A DNA stretch of 64,000 bases from contig NC_003062.2 of the NCBI RefSeq assembly GCF_000092025.1, forward strand, positions 1,796,001 through 1,860,000, in the 5' to 3' direction. This document shows positions 57,926 through 64,000 of this stretch, piece by piece. The position numbers were made by a program, and so were the translations under genes. The notes below the pieces were generated by a model, which saw only the letters and a program-made list of their open reading frames with translations, had not been told where the DNA came from and ran no database searches. Every line of letters starts with the position of its first letter. The stretch's first letter is position 1. This DNA comes from Agrobacterium fabrum str. C58 (GTDB lineage: Bacteria > Pseudomonadota > Alphaproteobacteria > Rhizobiales > Rhizobiaceae).

Positions 57926-59017
57926 TCAGCCCTCGTCGCTGCCGTCGTCGCCTTCACCGGCGTCCGGGCCACCATTCTGCAGGAAGCGGTCGGCAATCAG
58001 ACCGGCATTCTGGCGCAACGCCAGTTCGATCTCATTGGCCGTATCCGGATTGTCGCGCAGAAAGGTCTTGGCGTTTTCACGCCCCTGCCCCAGACGCTGG
58101 CTGTTATAGGAGAACCATGCGCCGGACTTCTCGACGATACCGGCCTTCACGCCGAGATCGACCAGCTCACCGGTCTTGGAAACACCTTCGCCATACATGA
58201 TGTCGAATTCAACCTGTTTGAAGGGCGGCGCCATCTTGTTCTTGACGACCTTGACGCGCGTCTGGTTGCCGACAACCTCTTCGCGCTCCTTGACGGCGCC
58301 GATACGGCGGATGTCGAGGCGGACGGACGCATAGAACTTGAGAGCGTTACCGCCCGTCGTCGTTTCCGGCGAACCAAACATGACGCCGATCTTCATGCGA
58401 ATCTGGTTGATGAAGATCACCATGCACTTCGACTTGGAGATCGAGGCGGTCAGCTTGCGCAGCGCCTGGCTCATCAGACGGGCCTGAAGACCCGGCAGGC
58501 TATCGCCCATTTCACCTTCGATTTCCGCCCGCGGCGTCAAGGCCGCAACCGAATCGATGACAAGAACGTCCACAGCGCCCGAACGCACCAGCGTATCGGT
58601 GATCTCAAGCGCCTGCTCGCCGGTATCGGGCTGCGAGATCAGAAGGCTCTGCAAATCCACACCGAGCTTGCGGGCATAAACCGGATCGAGCGCGTGTTCG
58701 GCGTCCACGAAGGCGCAGATGCCGCCCTTCTTCTGGGCTTCCGCGATCGTCTGCAGCGCCAGCGTCGTTTTACCGGAGCTTTCCGGGCCGTAAATCTCAA
58801 TGATACGCCCCTTCGGCAAGCCGCCGATGCCGAGCGCGATATCCAGGCTGAGCGAGCCCGTCGAAACGGTTTCCACTTCAACCACATTTTCATTGGAACC
58901 GAGCTTCATGATCGATCCCTTGCCGAACGACCGTTCGATCTGGGAGAGCGCCGCTTCCAGTGCCTTGCTTTTATCCACCGATTTATCCTCTACGAGACGC
59001 AAAGAATTTTGTGCCAT
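57926..59017 (-). CDS. recA: Recombinase RecA
   Basis: A 363-residue strand-exchange ATPase and LexA coprotease. Walker A is GPESSGKT, with the [10 protein letters not shown] and [20 protein letters not shown] blocks, the latter including loop 2. The acidic C-terminal tail ([14 protein letters not shown]) is normal. The frame runs 53 codons upstream but [13 protein letters not shown] is the conserved start. Control is by SOS boxes at 59077-59091. Confidence 0.98.
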   Translation of the reverse strand: MAQNSLRLVEDKSVDKSKALEAALSQIERSFGKGSIMKLGSNENVVEVETVSTGSLSLDIALGIGGLPKGRIIEIYGPESSGKTTLALQTIAEAQKKGGICAFVDAEHALDPVYARKLGVDLQSLLISQPDTGEQALEITDTLVRSGAVDVLVIDSVAALTPRAEIEGEMGDSLPGLQARLMSQALRKLTASISKSKCMVIFINQIRMKIGVMFGSPETTTGGNALKFYASVRLDIRRIGAVKEREEVVGNQTRVKVVKNKMAPPFKQVEFDIMYGEGVSKTGELVDLGVKAGIVEKSGAWFSYNSQRLGQGRENAKTFLRDNPDTANEIELALRQNAGLIADRFLQNGGPDAGEGDDGSDEG

Positions 59018-59076
59018 CCGAACCACCTTTAGGTTATTGAAGCCGCACAGGCAACGAAGCAGTATGGAAACGGTAT

Positions 59077-59091
59077 GTACTCTATTTGTTC
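59077..59091 (-). promoter_or_regulatory. LexA (SOS) box of recA
   Basis: GTAC-N7-GTTC on the plus strand, equal to GAAC-N7-GTAC on the minus strand, matches the alphaproteobacterial LexA motif GTTC-N7-GTTC at seven of eight fixed positions. It is 60 bases upstream of recA. A weaker copy, GTTC-N7-GTTT, lies at 59145-59159. Confidence 0.7.
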
Positions 59092-59263
59092 TCATTTCGC
59101 AAGGCTGAGCCAGCATATTGAAAACAAATAACGATAAGTAGTTTGTTCTGCTTTCGTTTTTCCGTGCCCGGCCCATCGCCGCAAACCGGATGCGAGGTCA
59201 GGATGACGTCAGTTTAGGCCGAATCGTCCGACTTTTCCATGCGCCAGAGAGGGAAACGCAAGC

Positions 59264-60205
59264 GTGAAGAAAATACTCGTTCTGGGCGGCGCGCATATCG
59301 ACAGGCGCGGCATGATCGAGACCGAGACGGCGCCCGGCGCCAGCAATCCGGGCTCGTGGATGGAAGAGGCCGGCGGCGGTGGTTTCAACGCCGCGCGCAA
59401 TCTTTCCCGCCTCGGTTTTGAAGTCCGCATCATCGCCCCGCGCGGCGGCGACGTCACCGGCGAAGTGGTGGCGGAAGCAGCAAGGCAGGCGGGGGTGGAA
59501 GACACGCCGTTTACCTTCCTCGACCGCCGCACGCCGAGCTACACTGCCATTCTGGAGCGTGACGGCAATCTGGTGATCGCACTGGCCGACATGGACCTCT
59601 ACAAGCTCTTTACCCCGCGCCGCCTGAAGGTACGCGCGGTGCGCGAGGCGATTATCGCAAGCGACTTTCTACTCTGCGATGCCAATCTGCCCGAGGATAC
59701 GCTGACGGCGCTTGGCCTCATTGCCCGCGCCTGCGAAAAGCCGCTCGCCGCCATCGCCATTTCGCCGGCCAAGGCGGTGAAGCTGAAAGCGGCGCTCGGC
59801 GATATCGACATCCTCTTCATGAACGAGGCGGAAGCCCGCGCGCTCACCGGCGAAACGGCGGAAAATGTCCGTGACTGGCCAAATATCCTGCGCAAGGCTG
59901 GGCTTTCCGGCGGCGTCGTCACCCGCGGCGCAAGCGAAGTCGTGGCCTTCAACGGGACGGAAAAAGCCATCCTCCACCCGCCCCTCATCCGCGAGGTGAA
60001 GGATGTCACCGGCGCCGGCGATGCCATGGCCTCCGGTTATCTCGCCGCCATTGCCGAGGGAAAAACAATCAGGGAGGCCCTGAGACAGGGGGCGGCGGCG
60101 GCGGCCATTACCGTGCAGTCATCCTTCGCCACCTCCCAGGACCTATCAAAAGACAGTGTCGAAGCCATGTTGGGGCTTGTTCCCCAGGCCGAAATGCTGG
60201 CATGA
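59264..60205 (+). CDS. psuK: PfkB-family kinase, probable pseudouridine kinase
   Basis: A 313-residue ribokinase-family enzyme with GTG start. AGGGGFNAARNLSRLG is the substrate-binding motif and DVTGAGDAMASGY (catalytic D253) the ATP/anion hole signature. Next to psuG it very probably phosphorylates pseudouridine to its 5'-phosphate. The genes are 28 bp apart. No pseudouridine transporter is nearby. Confidence 0.88.
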   Translation: MKKILVLGGAHIDRRGMIETETAPGASNPGSWMEEAGGGGFNAARNLSRLGFEVRIIAPRGGDVTGEVVAEAARQAGVEDTPFTFLDRRTPSYTAILERDGNLVIALADMDLYKLFTPRRLKVRAVREAIIASDFLLCDANLPEDTLTALGLIARACEKPLAAIAISPAKAVKLKAALGDIDILFMNEAEARALTGETAENVRDWPNILRKAGLSGGVVTRGASEVVAFNGTEKAILHPPLIREVKDVTGAGDAMASGYLAAIAEGKTIREALRQGAAAAAITVQSSFATSQDLSKDSVEAMLGLVPQAEMLA

Positions 60206-60233
60206 AGCGCTTTTAAAAACTGGAACAGATGAA

Positions 60234-61157
60234 ATGACCCGCCCCATCTCCCCGCTCCTGCCCATCGTCTATTCTCAGGAAGTCGCCGCCGCCAAGCAGC
60301 GCGGTGCGCCGATCGTCGCGCTCGAATCGACCATCATCACCCACGGCATGCCCTATCCAGGCAATATCGAGATGGCGGAAAGCGTCGAGCAGATCATCCG
60401 TGATCAGGGTGCGGTTCCGGCCACCATCGCCGTCATTCACGGCACGCTGCATATCGGCCTTGAGAAAGACCAGCTCGAGGCGCTCGCCCAGACCACCGAC
60501 GCCATGAAGGTGTCGCGCGCCGATATCGCCTTCGCGATCGCCGAGCGCCGCACGGGTGCCACCACGGTCGCCGCCACGATGATCGCCGCCGCCCGCGCCG
60601 GCATCCGCGTTTTCGCCACTGGTGGCATCGGCGGCGTGCACAAGGGCGCGGAAGAAACCTTCGACATCTCCGCCGACCTGACCGAGCTTGCCAAGACCGG
60701 CGTGATCGTCGTCTGCGCCGGCGCCAAGGCGATCCTCGACATTCCAAAGACACTCGAGGTTCTCGAAACCAACGGCGTGCCTGTCGTTACCTTCGGCTCC
60801 GAAGAATTCCCGGCTTTCTGGTCGCGCTCCTCCGGCCTGGCCAGCCCACTCTCGCTCAACAGCCCGGCGGCAATCGCCAATTTCCAGGCGACCCGCGAAC
60901 AGCTCGGGATCGATGGCGGCATGCTGGTGGCCAACCCCGTGCCGGAAGAAGACGAAATTCCGCGCGAGGAGATGGAGATCTACATCAACCGCGCCATCTC
61001 CCATGCAGAACGCGACGAAGTCACCGGCAAGGCGGTCACGCCTTACCTGCTCGGCGATATTTTCCGCCTGACGGATGGCAGGAGCCTCGAGACCAACATC
61101 GCACTGGTACGCAACAATGCGCAGCTGGCTGCGGAAATCGCCGTGGCGTTGAGCTGA
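60234..61157 (+). CDS. psuG: Pseudouridine-5'-phosphate glycosidase
   Basis: A 307-residue enzyme that splits pseudouridine 5'-phosphate to uracil and ribose 5-phosphate. Motifs VALESTIITHGMPYP, RRTGATTVAATMIAA and FATGGIGGVHKGAEETFDISADL (over several strands) are family hallmarks. The start at 60234 has only a weak GGAACAG ribosome site, so coupling to psuK is likely. Confidence 0.95.
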   Translation: MTRPISPLLPIVYSQEVAAAKQRGAPIVALESTIITHGMPYPGNIEMAESVEQIIRDQGAVPATIAVIHGTLHIGLEKDQLEALAQTTDAMKVSRADIAFAIAERRTGATTVAATMIAAARAGIRVFATGGIGGVHKGAEETFDISADLTELAKTGVIVVCAGAKAILDIPKTLEVLETNGVPVVTFGSEEFPAFWSRSSGLASPLSLNSPAAIANFQATREQLGIDGGMLVANPVPEEDEIPREEMEIYINRAISHAERDEVTGKAVTPYLLGDIFRLTDGRSLETNIALVRNNAQLAAEIAVALS

Positions 61158-61264
61158 GGCCATGCCTGCCCTCTTCGTTCCGTTCGACAGCAGAGCGGCT
61201 TCGTCAAAATAAAGAAGAGCCGCGAGCTTTTGACTTCCCGGACGTGAGAGGTCGCAAACTTCCC

Positions 61265-61352
61265 CTCCGTCATGCTCGGGCCTGTCCCGAGCATCTGCGA
61301 CGCCTCGCCCGGTGAGACGTGATTGGATCCTCGGGACGAGCCCGAGGATGAC
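61265..61352. repeat. Palindromic intergenic repeat, copy 2
   Basis: CTCCGTCATGCTCGGGCC (61265) and GGATCCTCGGGACGAGCC (61325) start the two inverted arms, the same family as at 2664-2754. The spacer of about 30 bases differs. Located between psuG and the convergent OmpA-family gene. Confidence 0.8.
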
Positions 61353-61384
61353 CTCGAGTTGCAGGAAAGACCCGTCACCGACAA

Positions 61385-61419
61385 CAAAAAGGCCCGGACA
61401 GCTTGCGCTTCCGGGCCTT
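61385..61419 (-). terminator. Terminator of the OmpA-family gene
   Basis: GGCCCGGA and TCCGGGCC pair over eight bases around an 11-base loop, followed on the minus strand by TTTTTGTTG. On the plus strand the T-run is interrupted, so it is mainly a minus-strand terminator. Confidence 0.85.
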
Positions 61420-61440
61420 CGTTTTTCTTCCAGAACCCGA

Positions 61441-63681
61441 TCAGTTCTGTGCGATCGGCTTCACCAGCGGCGTCACACGACGGATGGTCACGCGGCGGTT
61501 CTGCTGCTCCGGCCCAAGCGTCTGAACCTTCAGGTAACGCTCACCATAGCCCTGCGTCGCGAGGTTTTCCGGCGGGATGCCGTAAACATCGGTCAGCACG
61601 TTGGCGACGGAGGCGGCGCGCTCATCGGAAAGCACGAGGTTACTTTCATCCGAACCGACCGCGTCGGTGTGACCTTCGATCAGGAAGGTTTCCGCCGGGT
61701 TCTTTTGCAGCGCCTTGTTGATCGCGTCGGCGACCTTGCGCAGCGAACGGGCCTGCGCCATCGGGATGTCGGCGCTGCCAGTGGCGAAAGTGATCGTATC
61801 GAGGTCGATACGGCGCACCTTGTCACGGATACGGGCCGAATAACGCACTTCATCCAGCGAGTAGACACGCTCCACCGGCTCGACCGGCGGCTGCTCCAGG
61901 AAGCGATAATAATCGCGGTCCGGATCGCTCGACGTGTCGATGATGTAGTCCGTCACGGGGATGCGCAGGCGCATCGGCGGCAGGTCGAGACCCGGATCGC
62001 GATAGACGTAATCACGATCGGGATCATCCATCAGTTCCGGTGCGTAGAACAGTACGTATTCACGGCCGCGATCGTCGATGCGCGAGCGCTGCATCACATC
62101 GCCGTAACGGTTGCGGATCGTCACCACCTGCGTGCCGTCGCGACGTTCCACGGTTTCGCGCACGCGACCGCCCGGCAAGCGCTCATAATAGGGCTCGCCA
62201 CCATCGCGGATGAAGCGCTGATTGTCATCGCCACGCACCACGACACGGTCGCCGAATTGCAGGATGATCGGTGCATCCATATCCCGGTCGCGCGGGCGGC
62301 CTTCGCGCGGCTGCCATTCGCGCACGCCATCCGGCCGCTCATATTGCGGACGACGGTCGATGCGCTCGCCCTGCTGGGAGGTGATCGCCTCCAGCTTGAC
62401 GGGCGGCGGCGGAGCCTTGCCTTCGGCGGCACCGGCGCGCTGCGCCTCGGCGTCGGAGGTCGGGACCTTGACGTCACCGGCCTGCTCGCGCTCGCGACGA
62501 CGTTCCTCGCGGGTCTGGCGGTTGCCGGAGCGTTCCACTTCCTTGTCGCTGTCGAGAACGGCAGCACCCTTGTCGACCGGCAGGATGACGGTGTCGGCGG
62601 TCTTGGAAGGGTCCTTGGCGATTGCCTTGGCCTTATCAAGTTCTTCCTTCGTCGTCGGCGGCGCTTCCGTCTGCGGAACGGCGACCTGACTGGGCACGGC
62701 TTCGCCAGCCGGAGCCTGTCCGGTTGTCGCACCGCTCGGCGGCGGCGTGGGGGCGCCGGGAAGCGGCGCTGCGGGTTCGGACTTCACCGGCGGCTGTTCG
62801 GAAGGCTGCCGGCCGGGTGCAGGGTTGGGCTGTGCTTCGGGAGCCGGCGGACGCGCGGGCGTCGGTGCTTCGGTCGGAACCGGTGCTTCCTTTGCGGCGG
62901 GCTCGGGAGCTGCCGGCTTTTTCTCCGGAACGGGTTTTTCAGCCGGTTCGGCTTTCTGTTCCGGGGCCTTTTCCTCTACCTGCGGCTTTTTCCCGGGTGC
63001 AGGTTCACGGGGCTTGGCGGGCTGCTCGGCATTTTCCGGACGCGCGGCGGGCTGCTGTTCGGCAGCGGGTTCCTTCGCAGGCTCCTTCTCCTTGCGGGGA
63101 CGCTCCGGGCGCTGCTCGCCTTCGCCGGCCGGCTGTTCCGCTTTTTGAGGCTTGCGCGGGCGTTCCTGCGGCTGCTGTTCGGCAGGAGCGGCTTCAGGCG
63201 CTGCTTCCCGCTGGCGTGCCGGGCGCTGTTCGCCCTCGCCCTGAGGCTCCTGTGCCCGTTCGGGTTTGCGCGGACGCTCTTGCGGCTGTTCGGCAGGTGC
63301 CGGCGCAGGTTCCGGGCGGGCCTCGCGCTGCTGCGGCTCCGGCGGCGCTTCGCGCTTGGGTTCAGGGCGAGGCTCGGCAGGAGCCGCCTCACGCTTGGGC
63401 TCCGGTTCGCGCTGCGGCTCAGGCGCGCGTTCCTCACGTTTCGGCTCGGCCTGCGGCTGTGCCTCTTCTGCCTGCTTGCGCTTCTTGCGCAGCTCTTCTT
63501 CGGGGCTTTCCTGTGCCGGTTCCGCCTGCGCCAGGATCACCTGGCCGGGAAGTGTCTGGGAGATCGGCGCCTGTGCGCGGGCTGCGCCGGCAAAGCCCGC
63601 GGCTGCTGGCTCAACCGCAATCGCGAGAGACATGAGCGGAAAAACCACCCCGGTCAGCAATGTGTTTTTCTTCTTCAGCAT
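61441..63681 (-). CDS. OmpA-family protein with a long Pro/Glu/Ala-rich region
   Basis: A 746-residue exported protein. A signal peptide (LLTGVVFPLMSLAIAVEPAAA) is followed by about 300 residues of low-complexity sequence rich in Pro, Glu, Ala, Lys and Gln with many short repeats such as QERPRKP and EPKREA, then a charged middle part with FGDRVVVRGDDNQRFIRDGG and repeated DPDRDY. The C-terminal 120 residues are an OmpA/MotB domain (ITFATGSADI, IEGHTDAVGSDESN, LSDERAASVANVL) that binds peptidoglycan. Start at 63681 follows GAGGAAGC. The disordered part could span the periplasm. Confidence 0.88.
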   Translation of the reverse strand: MLKKKNTLLTGVVFPLMSLAIAVEPAAAGFAGAARAQAPISQTLPGQVILAQAEPAQESPEEELRKKRKQAEEAQPQAEPKREERAPEPQREPEPKREAAPAEPRPEPKREAPPEPQQREARPEPAPAPAEQPQERPRKPERAQEPQGEGEQRPARQREAAPEAAPAEQQPQERPRKPQKAEQPAGEGEQRPERPRKEKEPAKEPAAEQQPAARPENAEQPAKPREPAPGKKPQVEEKAPEQKAEPAEKPVPEKKPAAPEPAAKEAPVPTEAPTPARPPAPEAQPNPAPGRQPSEQPPVKSEPAAPLPGAPTPPPSGATTGQAPAGEAVPSQVAVPQTEAPPTTKEELDKAKAIAKDPSKTADTVILPVDKGAAVLDSDKEVERSGNRQTREERRREREQAGDVKVPTSDAEAQRAGAAEGKAPPPPVKLEAITSQQGERIDRRPQYERPDGVREWQPREGRPRDRDMDAPIILQFGDRVVVRGDDNQRFIRDGGEPYYERLPGGRVRETVERRDGTQVVTIRNRYGDVMQRSRIDDRGREYVLFYAPELMDDPDRDYVYRDPGLDLPPMRLRIPVTDYIIDTSSDPDRDYYRFLEQPPVEPVERVYSLDEVRYSARIRDKVRRIDLDTITFATGSADIPMAQARSLRKVADAINKALQKNPAETFLIEGHTDAVGSDESNLVLSDERAASVANVLTDVYGIPPENLATQGYGERYLKVQTLGPEQQNRRVTIRRVTPLVKPIAQN

Positions 63682-64000
63682 CAGTGCTTCCTCATCTGCC
63701 GTCATTTATGGGTCGCAAATTATGCGACATCGTGGGCCCGGCTTGGCACGCAGGCGCTGTTCAACGCCTTACACACGCTCCGGTTCCCATGATGACCAAA
63801 GCCTTCTGTACCGGAAATGAACAGATCAAGGCCTTTTCGTGGAAGCTCTGCGGCACAAACGCGACCCCTAATATTGCAGTTGCATTTTTTGACCAACCGG
63901 ATGAATAATCTGATCCGCGCTGAAGGCCACAGGCGGTATCCTCCGTTCTGCCGCGCCCAGCGCCCATGGCATCCGCACTGAAAATAACAACAGACTGCGG
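63682..64000. other. Right-hand edge: upstream region of the OmpA-family gene
   Basis: About 320 bp with no supported gene. A palindrome GTCGCA-aatta-TGCGAC at 63712-63728 might be an operator in the leader. A short open frame starts at ATG 63965 and runs off the window, but the visible 12 codons are too few to call. No ribosome site is apparent before it. Confidence 0.5.

Noticed and set aside
61312..63792. 826-codon plus-strand frame opposite the OmpA-family gene
   Set aside because: Antisense shadow of a GC-rich repetitive gene; the minus-strand frame has a signal peptide and an OmpA domain.
63965..64000. Start of a gene running off the right edge
   Set aside because: Only twelve codons are visible and no ribosome site precedes the ATG.

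Overview
The window is a chromosomal segment of an alphaproteobacterium, most likely Agrobacterium or a close Rhizobiaceae relative. I infer this from gene content and order: a suf operon carrying two cysteine desulfurases, the small-type purS/purQ/purL system followed by bolA and a monothiol glutaredoxin, and a recA-alaS-(VOC, GST)-icd block. Codon use is GC-rich, and there is an alphaproteobacterial GNNC-N7-GTTC SOS box and a TTTAGAA-N3-TTCTAAA-type iron-control box. No rRNA, tRNA, CRISPR array or insertion sequence was found.

Layout. 0-2.3 kb: the end of a MacA-like adaptor, then a MacB-like ABC ATPase and permease. 2.8-9.9 kb: a minus-strand Fe-S assembly operon (sufS2-sufB-sufC-sufD-sufS-sufT-sufA) with an Irr-type box upstream. 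10-13.6 kb: an alpha/beta hydrolase, anmK and tyrS. 13.6-17 kb: a giant AsmA/DUF3971 envelope protein. 17.1-22 kb: a one-cysteine peroxiredoxin, a ferritin-like DUF455 protein, an M23 peptidase, a DEAD-box RNA helicase and a Nudix hydrolase. 22.0-24.0 kb: an AT-rich islet, the most unusual part of the window. 24.1-28.7 kb: an orphan periplasmic binding protein, rpe, a membrane protein, purB and a small hydrolase. 28.8-39.9 kb: purC-purS-purQ, an inserted block (lipoprotein, DUF1127, MocR regulator, PagL-like protein), purL-bolA, a membrane hydrolase, grxD and an MFS exporter. 40-44.3 kb, minus strand: rpsD, glsA, ttcA and two tandem inositol-monophosphatase paralogues. 44.7-53.5 kb: terC, a HerA-like ATPase, two exporters, small proteins, murI-trmJ, an exported protein and icd. 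53.8-61.2 kb: GST, VOC protein, alaS, recA and the pseudouridine pair psuK-psuG. 61.4-63.7 kb: an OmpA-family protein with a long Pro/Glu/Ala-rich region.

How the genes fit together. The suf operon builds and delivers Fe-S clusters; its own clients nearby include TtcA, and GrxD and BolA belong to the same cluster-trafficking network. The pur genes carry much of the IMP pathway, with PurL/PurQ/PurS forming one FGAM synthase. AnmK, MurI, the M23 peptidase and the OmpA protein concern the cell wall and envelope. RecA is under SOS control.

Candidate new biology. The AT-rich islet holds an XRE-type regulator preceded by a 14/16 inverted repeat. Divergent from it is a translationally coupled pair of unrecognised small membrane proteins (55 and 66 aa). 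A further element has promoter, internal hairpins and intrinsic terminator and looks like a small RNA of about 137 nt. Separately, terC is preceded by a leader with three mutually exclusive pairing arms, one of which contains the Shine-Dalgarno sequence, and rpsD has a two-hairpin leader. The MocR/DUF1127 divergent promoter carries direct repeats spaced 21 bp. These are sequence-only inferences.
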